From Pelagophyceae sp. CCMP2097 (lineage: Eukaryota > Sar > Pelagophyceae), in NCBI GenBank assembly GCA_026770575.1, contig MU657184.1:149392-213391 (forward strand): 64,000 nucleotides of DNA. The letters run 5' to 3'. The notes under the pieces are model-generated. The model saw only the letters and a list, made by a program, of their open reading frames with translations, was not told where the DNA came from and searched no databases. Below are positions 9,426-20,274 of this stretch, in pieces. The stretch's first letter is position 1. Each line of letters begins with the position of its first letter. The position numbers and the translations under genes are program-made.

Positions 9426-11212
9426 TTGGCTGAAACATTCCGGAACCTCTCCGCCGCTTCTGAGAAGGCTCCGCGCCCAGCGACTGGGGCGATGGCGGGC
9501 TGGCTCGCAGTCCTCGCGTCGGCCGTGGCGGCGGCGTTGGTTTACTTGGCGGCGTTTGAATGCGGTCGAGGCTTGGATCTCAAGTCGGACGGCGGCCCCG
9601 GCTCGGACGGCGGGCACCAGGGGAAGCAGACGAAGCAGTACATCTTCGTCTTCCCCGGCCCGACGGACCCAAAAATGGCCTGGCGCCAGGAGTCGCCCGA
9701 CGAATTCCGCGCGGAATCGTTCCGGCAAGCGTTGAAGCGACTGAATGTGACCGACGCCGCCAAAAACCTCGCCAGCCGCGCGCCCGTATGGCGCAGAGTC
9801 CGCACGGGATCACGTATGGGATCCCACATTGGCGAGGTTGAATCTCATGGGACCCCCCTGCTGTCTGGGATGCTGTACGGAATCCCACCATTGGATTGGC
9901 TGGATAAGATCCCACTTTGGCGGCGCAGGTCGGGCTGACGTTCCAATGGGAGCTCCTCGACTGCTTCCTCTCGCCGCATTCGTGCACGCTCGGCCAGGTT
10001 GTCGAGGGCGTGCGCAACTTTCTCGATTCTGCGGTACAGACGCAGACGCCGGTCCAAGTCACGCTGGACCCGCACCAGTTCTTCTACGAGTCCAACCTGT
10101 GGAACTGGTGGAACGGATCGCTCCCCGGCTTCGACGCGGCCAACGTGCACAACGTCGAGTGGACGGGTTTTTCGCCGGCGTTCGCGACGAAGATTGCGTG
10201 GCGCAACTGGGGATCTCAGTTCCGCATGCCGACGCCGCAGCCGAACCTGGCCTCGCCCGAGCTGCAAAAGGCGATCTGCGGCGCGCTTCAAGTCGTGCTC
10301 GCGGAGATGCGTCGATGGTACGAGGCCGCCGACGACTCCGGCCGCGCACTCCTCGTCGACGTCAAGCTCGGCGAGGAGGTGGACGTCGGCGCCAACTTTT
10401 ACTTTTACCCGGGCGGCAACGACTACCTGGACAGAGACCAAGCAGGCGACCCGAAACAGGGCCTCGACTTTTCGAAGGGCCTCGACGGCGGCCTTTTGCA
10501 GCTCGGGTACAACATGGTGCAGACGCTGCGAAACGACTCTGACAAGAGGCCGCCGACGCGCCGCGAGGTCACTCGAGGCGTGCAAGACTACTTTGGCGCC
10601 CTCGTCGAGGCCGCCGATTCCGCGTGGCCCGCGCTCAAGGAAAATCGCAAACTTTCGCTCCACGCGGGCCTCGTCGGCGACCCGGACCTCTTGCACTGGG
10701 ACGCTCCCATGGTCGGAGGCGCCAAGCCGTCGTTCACGTCGTACCCCGCACTCGGCGCCGCCGTCGCCGAGCCAGGTTTAGTCAAGGCGCTCCAAAAGTA
10801 CGACCCGTCTGGTTCCCTCCGATGGAACGTCGGCGAGTCGACGTGCTTCGACTGCCGCAAGCACAGCGAATGGATGGACTACTTTGACCAAGTCTTTGGC
10901 GGGCCGTCCGGCGAACCAGAGTACCTCCGCATCTACAACTTGGATGGCGCCGTTTCCGCCAAGGGCTTCCTCACCGCGCTCAAGCACTTCTCCAAGCGAG
11001 GGGCAAAGCCGCCAAAAGGTGGCCCGGAAACGCAGGCGGCGCAGGCGGCGCAGCGGCTCTGCACGTCGCGGGCCTGCGCCCACCTCGTCGCGGGCCACTC
11101 GTACGAGCGGGAAACGCCCCCCCACATCGCCGCGCCCCCCGACCTCCCCGTGCCTTCCGAGCACGCTGCGCCACCCAAGCTCGCTATTCCTGCAAGCCCG
11201 CGCACGTCGTAG
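9426..11212 (+). CDS. Membrane-anchored or secreted glycoside-hydrolase-like protein
   Basis: Exons 9426-9785 and 9929-11212 join in phase 0 across a GTATGG...GCGCAG intron to give about 547 residues. If Met at 9492 is used instead, the hydrophobic segment MAGWLAVLASAVAAALVYLA becomes a signal peptide or anchor. The body reads QYIFVFPGPTDPKMAW ... VQVTLDPHQFFYESNLWNWW ... NVEWTGFSP ... IAWRNWGSQFR ... PNLASP ... LLVDVKLGEEVDVGANFYFY. Clustered Trp, Asp and Glu in short strands is the look of a TIM-barrel glycosidase, and VDVKLGEEVD has an acid pair where a catalytic residue would sit. I know similar uncharacterised proteins from algae and invertebrates but cannot name the family or substrate. 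The C-terminus is Ala/Pro-rich. The intron contains three copies of GATCCCACnnTTGG-like sequence. Confidence 0.6.
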
Positions 11213-11243
11213 CCCGCGGCCGTCGACGGATAAAGTCTTTTAA

Positions 11244-12250
11244 TCACGCTCCGGCTTTGGCTGAATCTCGGGCGGCCTCGAGGGCCCGCTCGCGGTTGGC
11301 CTCCGAGGCGTGGACCTTTGTCAGGAGGTGGCGGATCTGCGTCAGCTCGCCGGTCTCTTCGTCGTGCGCGTCGGCGTTGCGCTTTGCAGCGAGGAACTGT
11401 TCACAAAAGGGTTCCCACTGCGGCGTGAGCGCAGCGTCGGGCGGCGCGGCGTGGAAGCAGACGATGCTCTCGCGCTGCTCCCCCTGGCCGCGCACGCGGT
11501 GCTTCGCCGCGGGCGTAGTGCCGTTTGTCCAAAACTCGAACACGTCGCCGATCAAGACAACGACGCCGTCGTCCGCCGGCGACGCGGACGCGTCGATCCA
11601 ATCGCCGCCGTCCTGGACCTGGAGGCCGCGCACGCGCTGGTGAACAAACGTGTAGATCTCAAAGTCCGTGTGCGCCGAGAGAGACACAGCCGCGGGCGGG
11701 TAGCGGAGGAGGCGGAGGATGGACGGCCCGGCGCCGGCGAGCGCCACCGCGTCGTTGAGGCGCGCGGATAGGGTTGCTTCGACGATGCGGCGGAGCGGTT
11801 TCAGCGCGTTTAGATAGCGGTCCGTCGCGGCTTGGAGGCGCGCCCCGCCGCACTCTGGATTTGGCCAGACCTGATCTTCCTCTGAGCGCTCGTGGCAGTC
11901 GATGCAAAAGTCCTCGACGGCCGACTGCGCCTCGTTTGCGTCGTACTGTGGCTCCTCGCCGCGCCTGTACCAGCCGCCGTGCTTTTCTTCGTTGGATCCG
12001 CGCTGGTTGTGCGATAAAGCCTTTCTGCGTTCGGGGAGATTGTGAAACGCCTTGAGCTCGCCGAAGAGCTCCGCCTACGTAAAGCGTCGAGGGGCCCTGC
12101 GGCTCTGGCATCGAGGGACCCTGCGGCTCTGGATCGTCGGCTATGCATCGCGCGACGATTGGAGATCATCGACGCGGGAGGGACCGTCGCGGCTCTTGCT
12201 TCGGCGTCTAAAGGGACCGTCGCCCACCCGCGCGCAACCAGGACGTCCAT
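11244..12250 (-). CDS. 2-oxoglutarate/Fe(II)-dependent dioxygenase, isopenicillin-N-synthase-like
   Basis: Exons on the minus strand 12250-12185 and 12074-11244 give 298 residues; the intron (12075-12184) ends in ACGTAG. The start MDVLVARGWATVPLD is typical of this family's N-terminus. The core carries the iron triad: His157 and Asp159 in SAHTDFE and His215 in AAKHRV. The 2-oxoglutarate-binding Arg224-x-Ser226 lies in EQRESIV. Flanking strands GLQVQDGGDWIDA and VVLIGDVFEFWTNG complete the jelly-roll signature. These enzymes hydroxylate or cyclise small molecules; the substrate is unknown. The intron has two copies of CAGAGCCGCAGGG(T/C)CCCTCGA. Confidence 0.8.
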
Positions 12251-12574
12251 GCACGCTGCGGGGTGGATGGGTGCTACTCCGGGCGCGCCGCCGCCGCTCT
12301 TTCCGCGCGCCGCGCGACTAAGCTCGCTAAAAAACTTTAGCGAAGGCGAAGGCGCTGTGCGCCGCGCGCTGCAACCGCAGCGCGCTGCTCAAGGGTCCCC
12401 GGAGCGCGAGAGAGAGGCCGCCGGGCTTGAATCAAAGGTGATTCACAAATACGGTCGGCAAGACGTTAGTCGGGGAGTCGCCGTGCCGCGTTGGCACGCG
12501 GCGTCGGGCGTTGTCGCGGCCGCCGCGTCCAGGGGCCGTCGGCGCCGCCGCCGCGGGGGCGGCGGCGGCGGGGC
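12251..12574. other. Intergenic, GC-rich low complexity
   Basis: About 320 bp between the start of the dioxygenase gene and the stop of the coiled-coil gene, both on the minus strand. It should carry the dioxygenase promoter. It contains CGG/CCG-type low-complexity runs around 12525-12575. I see no further gene or motif. Confidence 0.6.
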
Positions 12575-14324
12575 CTAGCGGGCCGCCGCGGCCGCGGCCT
12601 CGTTGGCGGCTTCGTCGGCAGCGAAGAGCGAATCGATGTCGACGGCGCAGAGCGCCATGCCGTTGCCGCACTCGTCGAGGACGCTCTTGCGGCAGTCGGC
12701 GACGCGCGCCGCCGCGGCGGCCTGGAGCACAATCGACTCGCGCATTTGTTCGACGTCTGCGATTTGTTGTTTGAGCAGCGCGTTGAGCTGCGCGACTTGT
12801 TGATTGCCCAACGCGATCATCTTGAGCATTTTGGCCGCCGCATTCGCCGCCTCGGCCTGCTGCAGCTCGCGGAACCAAATCTCCCACTTGTTCCAGCCTT
12901 TATTCAAAAAGCTTTTCAGCATTCGGTTGAAGACTCCAATCTGGACCTCTACAAAGCGCTTGGCCTTGCGCATCTTCGTTGCCCAGTGGCCAAAGTAGAG
13001 CTTTTGCGCCCGGTTGAACATGTTCGTCATCGTCCGCCGGAGTTTGGCCTTTGTCGAGTTGTCGAGGCTTTCCATGAGACTCGCCAGCTCGTCTGCCAAA
13101 ACGGCCTCAAGCTTCGCCTCCCACTTGCCAGTCTCGGTGCGCTGCTGCGCCAGCTGGAGCTTGAGGCCCTCGATCAACTGCTCCGGAGGGAGGTCGCGCT
13201 CGCGCAGGACCAAACGCCACTTGATCATGGCCATGTGGACCTTCAAATTTTCCACCTTTTTGAAAAACTTGGTCCACGTCCGCTCTTGCCGCGCCAGGCC
13301 CTGCGCCCAAAGGCGCCAGCGCAGGAACGCGCACCGGCGGCCCTCTGGTCCGTTTTTGCCCAAGACGGAGACGAGGAACGTGCGTTTGCGCGAGTCGAGC
13401 GACCTCGTCGCCGTCATCGCCAGAGAGGCCAGGCGCGCCTCCAGCGAGGCGTCTGCGGCGCCGAGGCGCAGACGCGATTCGGCGGCGGCCAAACGGAGGT
13501 CGACGAGGACGTCGCCACGACTCGGCCCCGGTTTGGCCGAACCGGCCCAGGCCCTCCAGCCCTCGACGAGTTTGCGCTTGGCCCGGCTGCAGGCCCAGGC
13601 CCAGATGGCCTTTGCGAGCTGGATGTGCTCGAGGTAGAAGATGGCGTCTTCGGCTTCACAGAGCTCTAAGTGCGTCGCCTCGATCAGTTCCGTCACTCTC
13701 GAAACGTTGGCCTGGTGCGACTTTGCAGAAGCCTCGCTCGACCGCGCCAGCGAGACGCGCCGGTCCTGCGCCATGATCACGGAGCCGTGCGACTCGAGGT
13801 CCCCGGGCTCGATGCGCCCGCTCCTCGACTCGCACGAAGGCGGCATGCGCGGGCGGCCCTTGAGCACCGGCTCGCTGTACGACGAAGCCAGCGGCGGCCG
13901 GTCGTCGCCGCCGTTCGCCGGGGCCTTCCTTTCTTGGGCTCGAACTTGGAAGTTGGGCATGTGGCCGCCCCGAGGTGAACCCTACGATTGAGCGGTGACG
14001 CCACTTTCCGGAATCCAGACGGCGCCCCGCAAAGGTCCAACGAGGCCGGGGACGCACAATGAGAGGCAGCGCCGTGTAGGCGGCAGCAGGGGACGTCTCC
14101 GGTTGCGCGTTGTACGATCCGGCAGAGGCGCCGGGGCCGCTGTATTCGAGGTCCGCGCGCCTCTGCGCCGAGTGCAGTTTGTCTTCCGCGAGCCTGCGCA
14201 GGAGACGGTGAACCACGCGCGACCCTCGGACGAACGACGAGTTGGTTGCGCAGCTTGGTGACGGCTCTGCGAGTCGGACGCCGCGCGTCGGGTACGACAA
14301 CGTGCGCGCGGTCTGGCTGAGCAT
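12575..14324 (-). CDS. Coiled-coil protein with Sfi1-like Trp repeats
   Basis: Exons 14324-14058 and 13981-12575 join in phase 0 (GTGCGT...ATCGTAG, 76 nt) for about 557 residues. The N-terminal 120 residues are Ser/Pro/Arg-rich and probably disordered. The rest is almost wholly helical. It has recurrent short motifs with Trp and hydrophobics such as FLRWRLWAQGL, AMIKWRLVL, YFGHWATKMRK and GWNKWEIWF, spaced 30-60 residues, as in Sfi1-type centrin-binding helices. A final coiled coil follows (ALGNQQVAQLNALLKQQIADVEQM) and an Ala-rich tail. Proteins of this kind sit at basal bodies or centrosomes, but without profile evidence the centrin link is inference. A further 5' exon upstream of 14324 is possible because the Met is preceded by an AG. 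Confidence 0.6.
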
Positions 14325-14363
14325 GTACCTATGCGGTTCTGCTCGAAAAGGCGGCGTCGTCGC

Positions 14364-14460
14364 GCGGGGGTCGATGGATCCGGCCGGGCTCGAGGAGACG
14401 GCGTCGTCGCACGCGGGTCGATGGATCTGTCCATCGCGCGGGGGTCGATGGATCCGTCCA
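14364..14460. repeat. Three copies of a GTCGATGGATC motif upstream of the coiled-coil gene
   Basis: GGGGGTCGATGGATCCG, GCGGGTCGATGGATCTG and GGGGGTCGATGGATCCG are spaced about 40-45 bp, just upstream of the minus-strand start at 14324. The arrangement could be a regulatory array or an intronic minisatellite of an undetected 5' exon. Confidence 0.6.
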
Positions 14461-14522
14461 GCCGGGCCCTTTGAGCCCCTCGCCACGTCGCCCCTTTCCG
14501 TGCCACTTTGGGCGCGGGATCG

Positions 14523-14747
14523 TCACTTGACGGGCGAGAGGAGGTCAGGGTCTTGTGCCGACTGATTTGCCCATCCCTGGTTTCCTAGTATACCCGACGG
14601 GTACCCTTGCGGCCCGGCCTCCATCTGCGCGCGCGCGCGCTGCTGCGCGAGCTGGTGCTCGTAGCCGGCCTTGGACTTGCTGAACCATTCCGCTTCGCGT
14701 GCGTTCAGTTGCCTGCGCGTCACGAGCTGCCGCCTGCGTCGCAACAT
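14523..14747 (-). CDS. Hypothetical protein fragment (terminal exon?)
   Basis: An open minus-strand frame reads QLNAREAEWFSKSKAGYEHQ ... QQRARAQMEAGPQGYPSGIL ... DLLSPVK and stops at 14523. The composition (charged helix, then a polar tail) and several possible acceptor CAGs just upstream suggest a terminal exon of a small gene. I do not recognise the family, and upstream exons in 14750-15000 could not be assigned. Confidence 0.3.
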   Translation of the reverse strand: MLRRRRQLVTRRQLNAREAEWFSKSKAGYEHQLAQQRARAQMEAGPQGYPSGILGNQGWANQSAQDPDLLSPVK

Positions 14748-15524
14748 GGGTTTGAATCAAGAAAGCGCCACCGTCGGAACCGCCGCCGAGTCGACGCGGA
14801 CGCCGCGACTCGCTCGCCCATGGCTACGCCGCGGCAGAAGCACGCTAAACGAGCCGCGGCATCAAGCTTTGAAGATTCTGAAGATGTCTCTATCGGGCGC
14901 TGCAAGGATCCGAAAGTATTGCAAAAGTTTCGAAAAGACAAACTTCAAACTTCCGGAAGGTCAACCTTCAAACTTCCGATTTCGAAACTATGAAACTTTC
15001 GGGATGTTGAGAATTGGTTTCGTGAATTCTTCCAGCTTTTCCCCCGAAACGTTACCTTGCCGGCCCACAATGTGCTAGACTGCCTGGCCGGCCCTCGTAT
15101 CGCTTCGGCGCGCGAAAATAAAGCCGCCCGCCGAGAAAATGAGCCGCCGAGGAGACAACGGCCAGTGCAAGCTCGAATGCAGCAACCCGAGTTTTCCGGC
15201 AGAGAAGCGTGGTTGAGGCCCTTCGGGGCCGATCCCAGTTGCTCCTGCGCAGGACCTCTTGATCTGCATGTGGCTCTCTGAGAGTCAGTCATCTCCCCGG
15301 GGTATAAATAACAACCCTCACGCCTCTAACAACCCTCACGCCTCACCTTGATCTTTCGTCTCTGTCGCAAGTTTCCCATGGCACACTAGCACTAGCCTCG
15401 CGGCGTTCCTGCGTCGAAAGCACCGCTCTGTTTCGAGACTGGGTTTCTCGCCGTTGCATGTTCCCTGCAGGGAGACTCGTTCCCTCGCCGCACCAAGTCG
15501 CTCAAGTCGCTTTTTACAAAGCTA
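14748..15524. other. Intergenic region with short direct repeats
   Basis: No supported gene. Around 14935-15005 AAACTTCCGG / CAACCTTCAAACTTCCG motifs recur in AT-richer sequence. At about 15310-15345 the 17-mer TAACAACCCTCACGCCT is present twice in tandem. The right part is the 3' flank of the carrier-like gene that ends at 15525. Confidence 0.5.
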
Positions 15525-16730
15525 CTAGGCCTCGTCGAGAACGAGGTAGTTGGCGATGCCGTTGATGAGGCAAAAGGACCCGACCTACAAAGCACCGATG
15601 ACGCCCCGAACTCTTGGCGATCCGGAGGCGCGCGACGCACGATCTGCGTCGTCCGGATGGCGAGCCCTGCGGGGACGAAGATGGCGAGCCCCGTCGCGAG
15701 CAACCGCGCCTGCGGCTCCGGCAGCGCCTAGGAGCGACCGGTGCGACGGGAGGCGCGGCTCGCGGCCCCGCTCTCGTCTCGAGGAGCTTACCGCGGGGAG
15801 TCGGTTCACCCTGGCGTGGTCGACGAGGGCGCGCCAGTGGTCGGCGTACTTGACGTTTGGCTGCATGAGCTTGAGAGTGGAGAGGTTGTGCGGGACGTGG
15901 GAAAAGTAGCCCGCGAAGACGCCCGCGACCATGGACCCCAGCGCGTTGCGCGCGAACTTGGACGATGCCACGTCGGGCGGCACGCACTCCTCGCAAAAGT
16001 CGGCCAGGTTGTTGAGCCCCAAGCCGAAGATGACCTCGCGCGCCGTGCGCGGCACGACGCCGCGCGCCGCGCGCCGCAGCAAAGGCTCCGGATTGGCGTG
16101 GCCGGCGTTGCAGGCCTCGAGGATGGAGGAGACGGGCGTCATGAGCACGCCCGGAAGCAAAGCGGGGACTAAGCCGAGGTGGAAGGCGGTGGAGCCCTGG
16201 TCCACGGCGTGGCACCAGTCGGAGAGGTGCTGTCGAAGCATCTTGAAGCCGTTGATGTACGCGACGCGCGTCGGGATCTGGACGTGCATGTTTGGAAAAA
16301 ACGTCGCCGGCACAGACGTGCCGAGGAGTCGCGCGTTCAAGATGGTGTTCATCGTCGATCGATAATACGACTCAAACGCCGCCGCGACGGACACGGCCGC
16401 CACGTTGACGCGCTTCGGCGGCTGGTCGAAGAGAGGCGTCGGGGCGTACGACTCGGACATCCTGAAGATCTCGGCGCAGAGGCCAGAGGCCACGTCCACG
16501 ACAAAGTCGCCGCTCGATTCCGGCGGCGAGCGCATCGCCGCCATGAGTTCCTCCTGCGAGAGGCGCCACGCCACGCCCGGCGTCACCGCCGTCGTTGTCG
16601 CAAACGCCGGCAGGGCGCCTGCGTCGCCTTCGTCAGCCTCGCGCACGAGCCCGCAGCCCCAGACTTCATCCTCACCGAGGCAGTGCAACGTGCCAAACGA
16701 GTTGGTGCCGTGGAGCCTCACAGAGCCCAT
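15525..16730 (-). CDS. Divergent mitochondrial-carrier-like membrane protein
   Basis: Three minus-strand exons (16730-15792, 15727-15641, 15584-15525) join in phase 0 to 361 residues. The first donor is a canonical GTAAGC; the second is GTGCGT. The protein has about six hydrophobic segments. Three ~100-residue thirds each contain a Pro-led helix (IPTRVAYINGFKML; MTPVSSILEA; VPHNLSTLKLM), in positions where SLC25 carriers have PxDxxKxR. The closing helix LLATGLAIFVPAGLAIRTTQ and the C-terminal VGSFCLINGIANYLVLDEA complete a six-helix layout. The classical signature is degenerate, so the SLC25 assignment is tentative. The start at 16730 lies 17 bp after the stop of the cNMP/ACT gene on the same strand. 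Confidence 0.55.
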
Positions 16731-16746
16731 GGCGGCCACGGCGCAC

Positions 16747-17869
16747 CTACGGGCCCGTAGAGCGCCGGTCCGCCGCGAGTTGTGGGACGCCGGCTTCGCG
16801 CGCGTCGGTGATCGCGACGCGGATCTTCTCCGCTTGCTTGTCGTCGATAGCCACGCCCGTCCGCGCGCGCACGACGAAGACGTCGCGCACCACCGCTTGC
16901 TCCGGCGCTGCGCGTGGGGCGCGCGTCGCGAGAAAGGTCGTCGTCGTTTGTGCCCCAAACGCAAAGAGTCGACGGCGGCGGGCGGGTTCCCAAAGAGACG
17001 CCGCCGGGGACTGCTGCGTTCGTCGTCTTCGCACCGCGCCTGGACGACGCTGAGCCCAGACGAGTAAAGCGCGCGCGAGATGGAACCGAGAAGACCATCG
17101 ACGTCCCTAGAGAGCGGCGCCGTCGAGGGATCCCAAGTCCACGCGGCAGCCACGCTCAAATCCCCGCGGCGCGGCCGGAGCGCGCAGGAAACAGCCGGCG
17201 AGCGAGGACGCGGGCTGCTCGCGGGCCGCGGACCTAATACACGGGCTCGCGAGGCGGCGGTTGCCCCCTCCTGCAAAATGGGAAACGCACGACGATGGCC
17301 GCGGAGCCGTGCTCCCCCGGCTGGAGCGTGACTTTGACGTTGAAAGCGGGTGCGTCGCCCATGCCGTGCGCGCTCTCGTCGACGATCTGCCGCCGGTCGC
17401 TGCTCCGCGGGATGCGCCGCTCGCGCTGCACCTTGCCCTACACGATAAAGGCGCGGTCGGCAAGCGCGCCGGAGCGAGGGCAGGTTCGTCAAAGGACCGC
17501 AGAAGCCCGGGTTCTTCGCAGACCGTATACGCGTCGCGGGGCCCGCCGAGGGCCGCCTCGGGGCCGTATAGGGCCGAGCCGGGGCCGTATAGGGCCGCAT
17601 CAGGCCCATTCGGGGCCGTTTGAGCAACGCACCTCTGTGACGACGTAGAGCGCGTCCTGCGGCTCGCCCTGCGCGGCGCCCAAGCGCTGGCCCGGCTTGA
17701 ATCGGACCTCCTCCATGCGCCCCGTGACCGTCTCGAGCGCGGCGGGGGAGACGTGCTGGAAGAGGCATGTCATCTGAAGAGCTTTTTTCGCGCGCTCCCG
17801 CGATTCTCGCTGCGTTTCCGACTCGATCATCTTCGTCATCCTAGAAGCGGGCCCGGGACGACCGTCCAC
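16747..17869 (-). CDS. Cyclic-nucleotide-binding plus ACT-domain regulatory protein
   Basis: Minus-strand exons 17869-17633 and 17437-17291 join in phase (GTGCGTTGC...GTGTAG). They form a cNMP-binding fold: CLFQHVSPAALETVTGRMEE, FKPGQRLGAAQGEPQDALYVV|TEG, then TLQPGEHGSAAIV in place of the usual GExFGExAL phosphate-binding cassette. A later exon (from about 17270) carries DVDGLLGSISRALYSSGLSVVQA. A frame ending at 16747 carries VVRDVFVVRARTGVAIDDKQ. Together these are the first and last halves of an ACT domain. The junction between those halves and one further join are unresolved. The role is presumably ligand-gated control of a partner enzyme. The intron at 17438-17632 holds repeated GGGGCCGTATAGGGCCG units. 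The cNMP assignment is firmer than the ACT one. Confidence 0.55.
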
Positions 17870-18204
17870 CGCGCGCGAGGGCTGGCAAAAGTCCGTTCAA
17901 TGCCGCTGCGCCGGCCGCGGGGCGAGCGGCGAGAGAACTCGGTGTCGAGAGCTCTTTTTTTTGGATACAGACGGGGAGTCAGCGATAGATCTTTGGGCGG
18001 ATTTGGGCGGCGAGACTCTGACACGCTCTCGGACCCGCGCTGCAGCGACACCCCGACGTCCGCCACGCGCCACGCAAAGGTCTGACTGATGCTATTACAG
18101 GGGTATGATTAAGAGCTCCGCGCCGCGAGCGTTGCCGGGGGTCGAGCATGCTGGTCGCGTTCCCGGGGCTCGGCGCGGTCGGCGCTTGTGCGCCGGAGGT
18201 TTGC
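17870..18204. other. Intergenic between KARI 3' end and cNMP/ACT 5' end
   Basis: About 335 bp. The right-to-left transcribed cNMP/ACT gene must have its promoter on the KARI side of 17869. I see no repeat, hairpin or small ORF worth calling. Confidence 0.5.
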
Positions 18205-19818
18205 TCACATGGCGGCCTTGGCGGCGGCCTGGGCCGAGGAGATGGTCTTCATGGAGATCATGTAGCCGCGCAACTCGCGGCCGATGACTTCCACAGGGTG
18301 GCCGCGGATGGCCTCGTTCACGGCGATGAGCTCGCGGTTGTCGACACCCGTCTGGCCAGACTTGTTGAACTTGGTGCCGATGACATCAATGTCGATCTTG
18401 GCCATGAAGTCCTTCAACAGAGGCTTGCAGGCCTGGTCATACAAGTAGCACCCGTACTCAGCAGTGTCGCTGATCACAGAGTTCATCTCGTACAGCTTGC
18501 GGCGCGCAATCGTGTTGGCGATCAACGGCGTCTCGTGCAGCGACTCGTAGTACGCGGACTCGGGCTTCATGCCGACGGCGACCATGGCTTCAAAGGCGAG
18601 CTCGACGCCCGCCTTGACCATGGCAACCATGAGCAAAGCATTATCGAAGTACTCCTGCTCCGGAATGTCCACCGCGCCGGCGGGCGTCTTCTCGAAGCCC
18701 GACTCGGCCGTCTCCGCGCGCCACTTGTGCAGGTCGACGTCGTCGGCGTCCCAGTCGGCCATCATGGTGCGAGAAAAGTGGCCAGAAATAATGTCGTCCT
18801 GGTGCTTCTGGTACAGCGGGCGCATGATCTCCTTCAGCTCGGCGGCCAGCTCAAAGGCCTTGATCTTGGAAGGGTTGTCCAAGCGGTCCATCATGCCGGT
18901 GACGCCGCCGTGCTTTAAAGCTTCGGTAATGGTCTCCCAGCCGTATTGGATCAGCTTGGACGCGTAGCCGGCGTCGACGCCGTTGGCCACCATCTTGTCG
19001 AAGTTCAGCACCGCGCCCGTCTGCAGCATGCCGCAGAGGATCGTCTGCTCGCCCATCAAATCCGACTTGACCTCGGCGACGAACGACGACTCGAGCACGC
19101 CCGCCTTGTGGCCGCCCGTGGCCACGGCGTACGCCTTGGCCAGCGCAAGGCCGTGGCCCTGCGGGTCGTTGGGCGGGTGCACCGCGATCAACGTGGGCAC
19201 GCCGAAGCCTCGCTTGTACTCCTCGCGGACCTCGGTGCCCGGGCACTTCGGAGCGACCATGATCACCGTGAGGTCCGGACGCACCTGCATGCCCTCCTCG
19301 ACGATGTTGAAGCCGTGCGAGTACGCCAGCGCCGCGCCCGACTTCATCAGCGGCATGATGGCCGAGACGACGGACGTGTGCTGCTTGTCCGGCGTCAGGT
19401 TGAGCACCACGTCGGCGGTCGGGATCAGGTCCGCGTACGTGCCCACCTTGAAGCCGTTGGAGTCGGCGTTGACGAAGGAGGCGCGCTTGGACTTGATGGC
19501 GTCGTCGCGCAGGGCGTAGGAGACGTCGCAGCCAGAGTCGCGCATGTTCAGGCCCTGGTTCAGGCCCTGGGCGCCGCAGCCGACGATGACCACCTTCTTG
19601 CCCGCCAGCGCCGAGATGCCGCCCTCGAACTCACTACGGTCCATGAACCGGCATCGAGCGAGCTGGTTCAGCTTCTCCGCCTGGGTCAAAGTGTTGTAGT
19701 AGTTGATGCGCTCCGCCGACACCGCCACAGAGCGAGCGACCGCCTGCGGCCGCACCGCCGACGGCGGCGTCATGGCGAAGCCGTCGGCCCGCACCAGCAG
19801 CAGCGCCAGGCCCAACAT
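18205..19818 (-). CDS. ilvC: Ketol-acid reductoisomerase, plastid-targeted, class II
   Basis: Intronless 537-residue protein. It catalyses the NADPH- and Mg-dependent rearrangement and reduction of acetolactate and acetohydroxybutyrate in valine, leucine and isoleucine synthesis. The start Met at 19818 gives [16 protein letters not shown], a short signal-like leader with Phe at the likely cleavage point, as in heterokont plastid precursors. An in-frame Met 40 codons upstream is also possible. The NADP site [18 protein letters not shown] spans ~79-96. Metal ligands Asp253 and Glu257 lie in [13 protein letters not shown]. The length (~490 mature residues with a duplicated C-terminal knotted domain) is that of the long, E. 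coli/plant-type class. This is one of the surest calls in the window. Confidence 0.95.
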   Translation of the reverse strand: MLGLALLLVRADGFAMTPPSAVRPQAVARSVAVSAERINYYNTLTQAEKLNQLARCRFMDRSEFEGGISALAGKKVVIVGCGAQGLNQGLNMRDSGCDVSYALRDDAIKSKRASFVNADSNGFKVGTYADLIPTADVVLNLTPDKQHTSVVSAIMPLMKSGAALAYSHGFNIVEEGMQVRPDLTVIMVAPKCPGTEVREEYKRGFGVPTLIAVHPPNDPQGHGLALAKAYAVATGGHKAGVLESSFVAEVKSDLMGEQTILCGMLQTGAVLNFDKMVANGVDAGYASKLIQYGWETITEALKHGGVTGMMDRLDNPSKIKAFELAAELKEIMRPLYQKHQDDIISGHFSRTMMADWDADDVDLHKWRAETAESGFEKTPAGAVDIPEQEYFDNALLMVAMVKAGVELAFEAMVAVGMKPESAYYESLHETPLIANTIARRKLYEMNSVISDTAEYGCYLYDQACKPLLKDFMAKIDIDVIGTKFNKSGQTGVDNRELIAVNEAIRGHPVEVIGRELRGYMISMKTISSAQAAAKAAM

Positions 19819-20274
19819 GCTGCTGCGGTCGAAGAGGAGCGGGGAGAGCACCTCAACTTGGAGCGATGTTTCCGACAAGGGCGACCGTTGAGGGCCGTTG
19901 GGATTTTCGGCGTCGACAGACGGCGTTAAAAACGGCACCGGTTGGCACGTGCACGTGCGCCATCACACGATGGGGCAACGCAGAGCGTCCGGCTCGTGCC
20001 TCTCGACGGCTCGCCACATTGTGGTCCCACATCGCATGCGACGGTCATCTCAGCTTTTCCCAGGGGCCCCTGCAGGCCTGCTCATTGAATCTCATCGACA
20101 TGATGGTGGCGCGAGTGCACGCCCGGCGCAAAACGAAAAACACGTTAGTGTGCGCGCGGATGATCCGCGGCACTTCGGCAGGGCCGACTTCGCGCAAAGG
20201 CGGGGCAAAAAGAACTGTGGGACAAAATGGAACGGGCCGACTTCGAAGAGGCAAAATGCAAGGGAGCGGGGCCG
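19819..20274. other. Intergenic, presumed KARI promoter
   Basis: About 455 bp upstream of the KARI start and downstream of the MYND gene stop. No gene or strong repeat seen. Long + strand frames here are extensions of frames antisense to KARI. Confidence 0.5.

Noticed and set aside
12491..13669. 392-codon plus-strand ORF opposite the coiled-coil gene
   Set aside because: Antisense shadow; the minus strand has Trp/coiled-coil features and a phase-consistent upstream exon.
15525..17869. A single cNMP-ACT-carrier fusion gene
   Set aside because: The ACT frame ends at a stop at 16747-16749 and the carrier-like frame has its own Met 17 bp further on; a fusion would need an unseen splice.
18946..19929. 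327-codon ORF antisense to KARI
   Set aside because: Shadow of the strongly conserved KARI gene; its translation is His/Val/Arg-rich and featureless.
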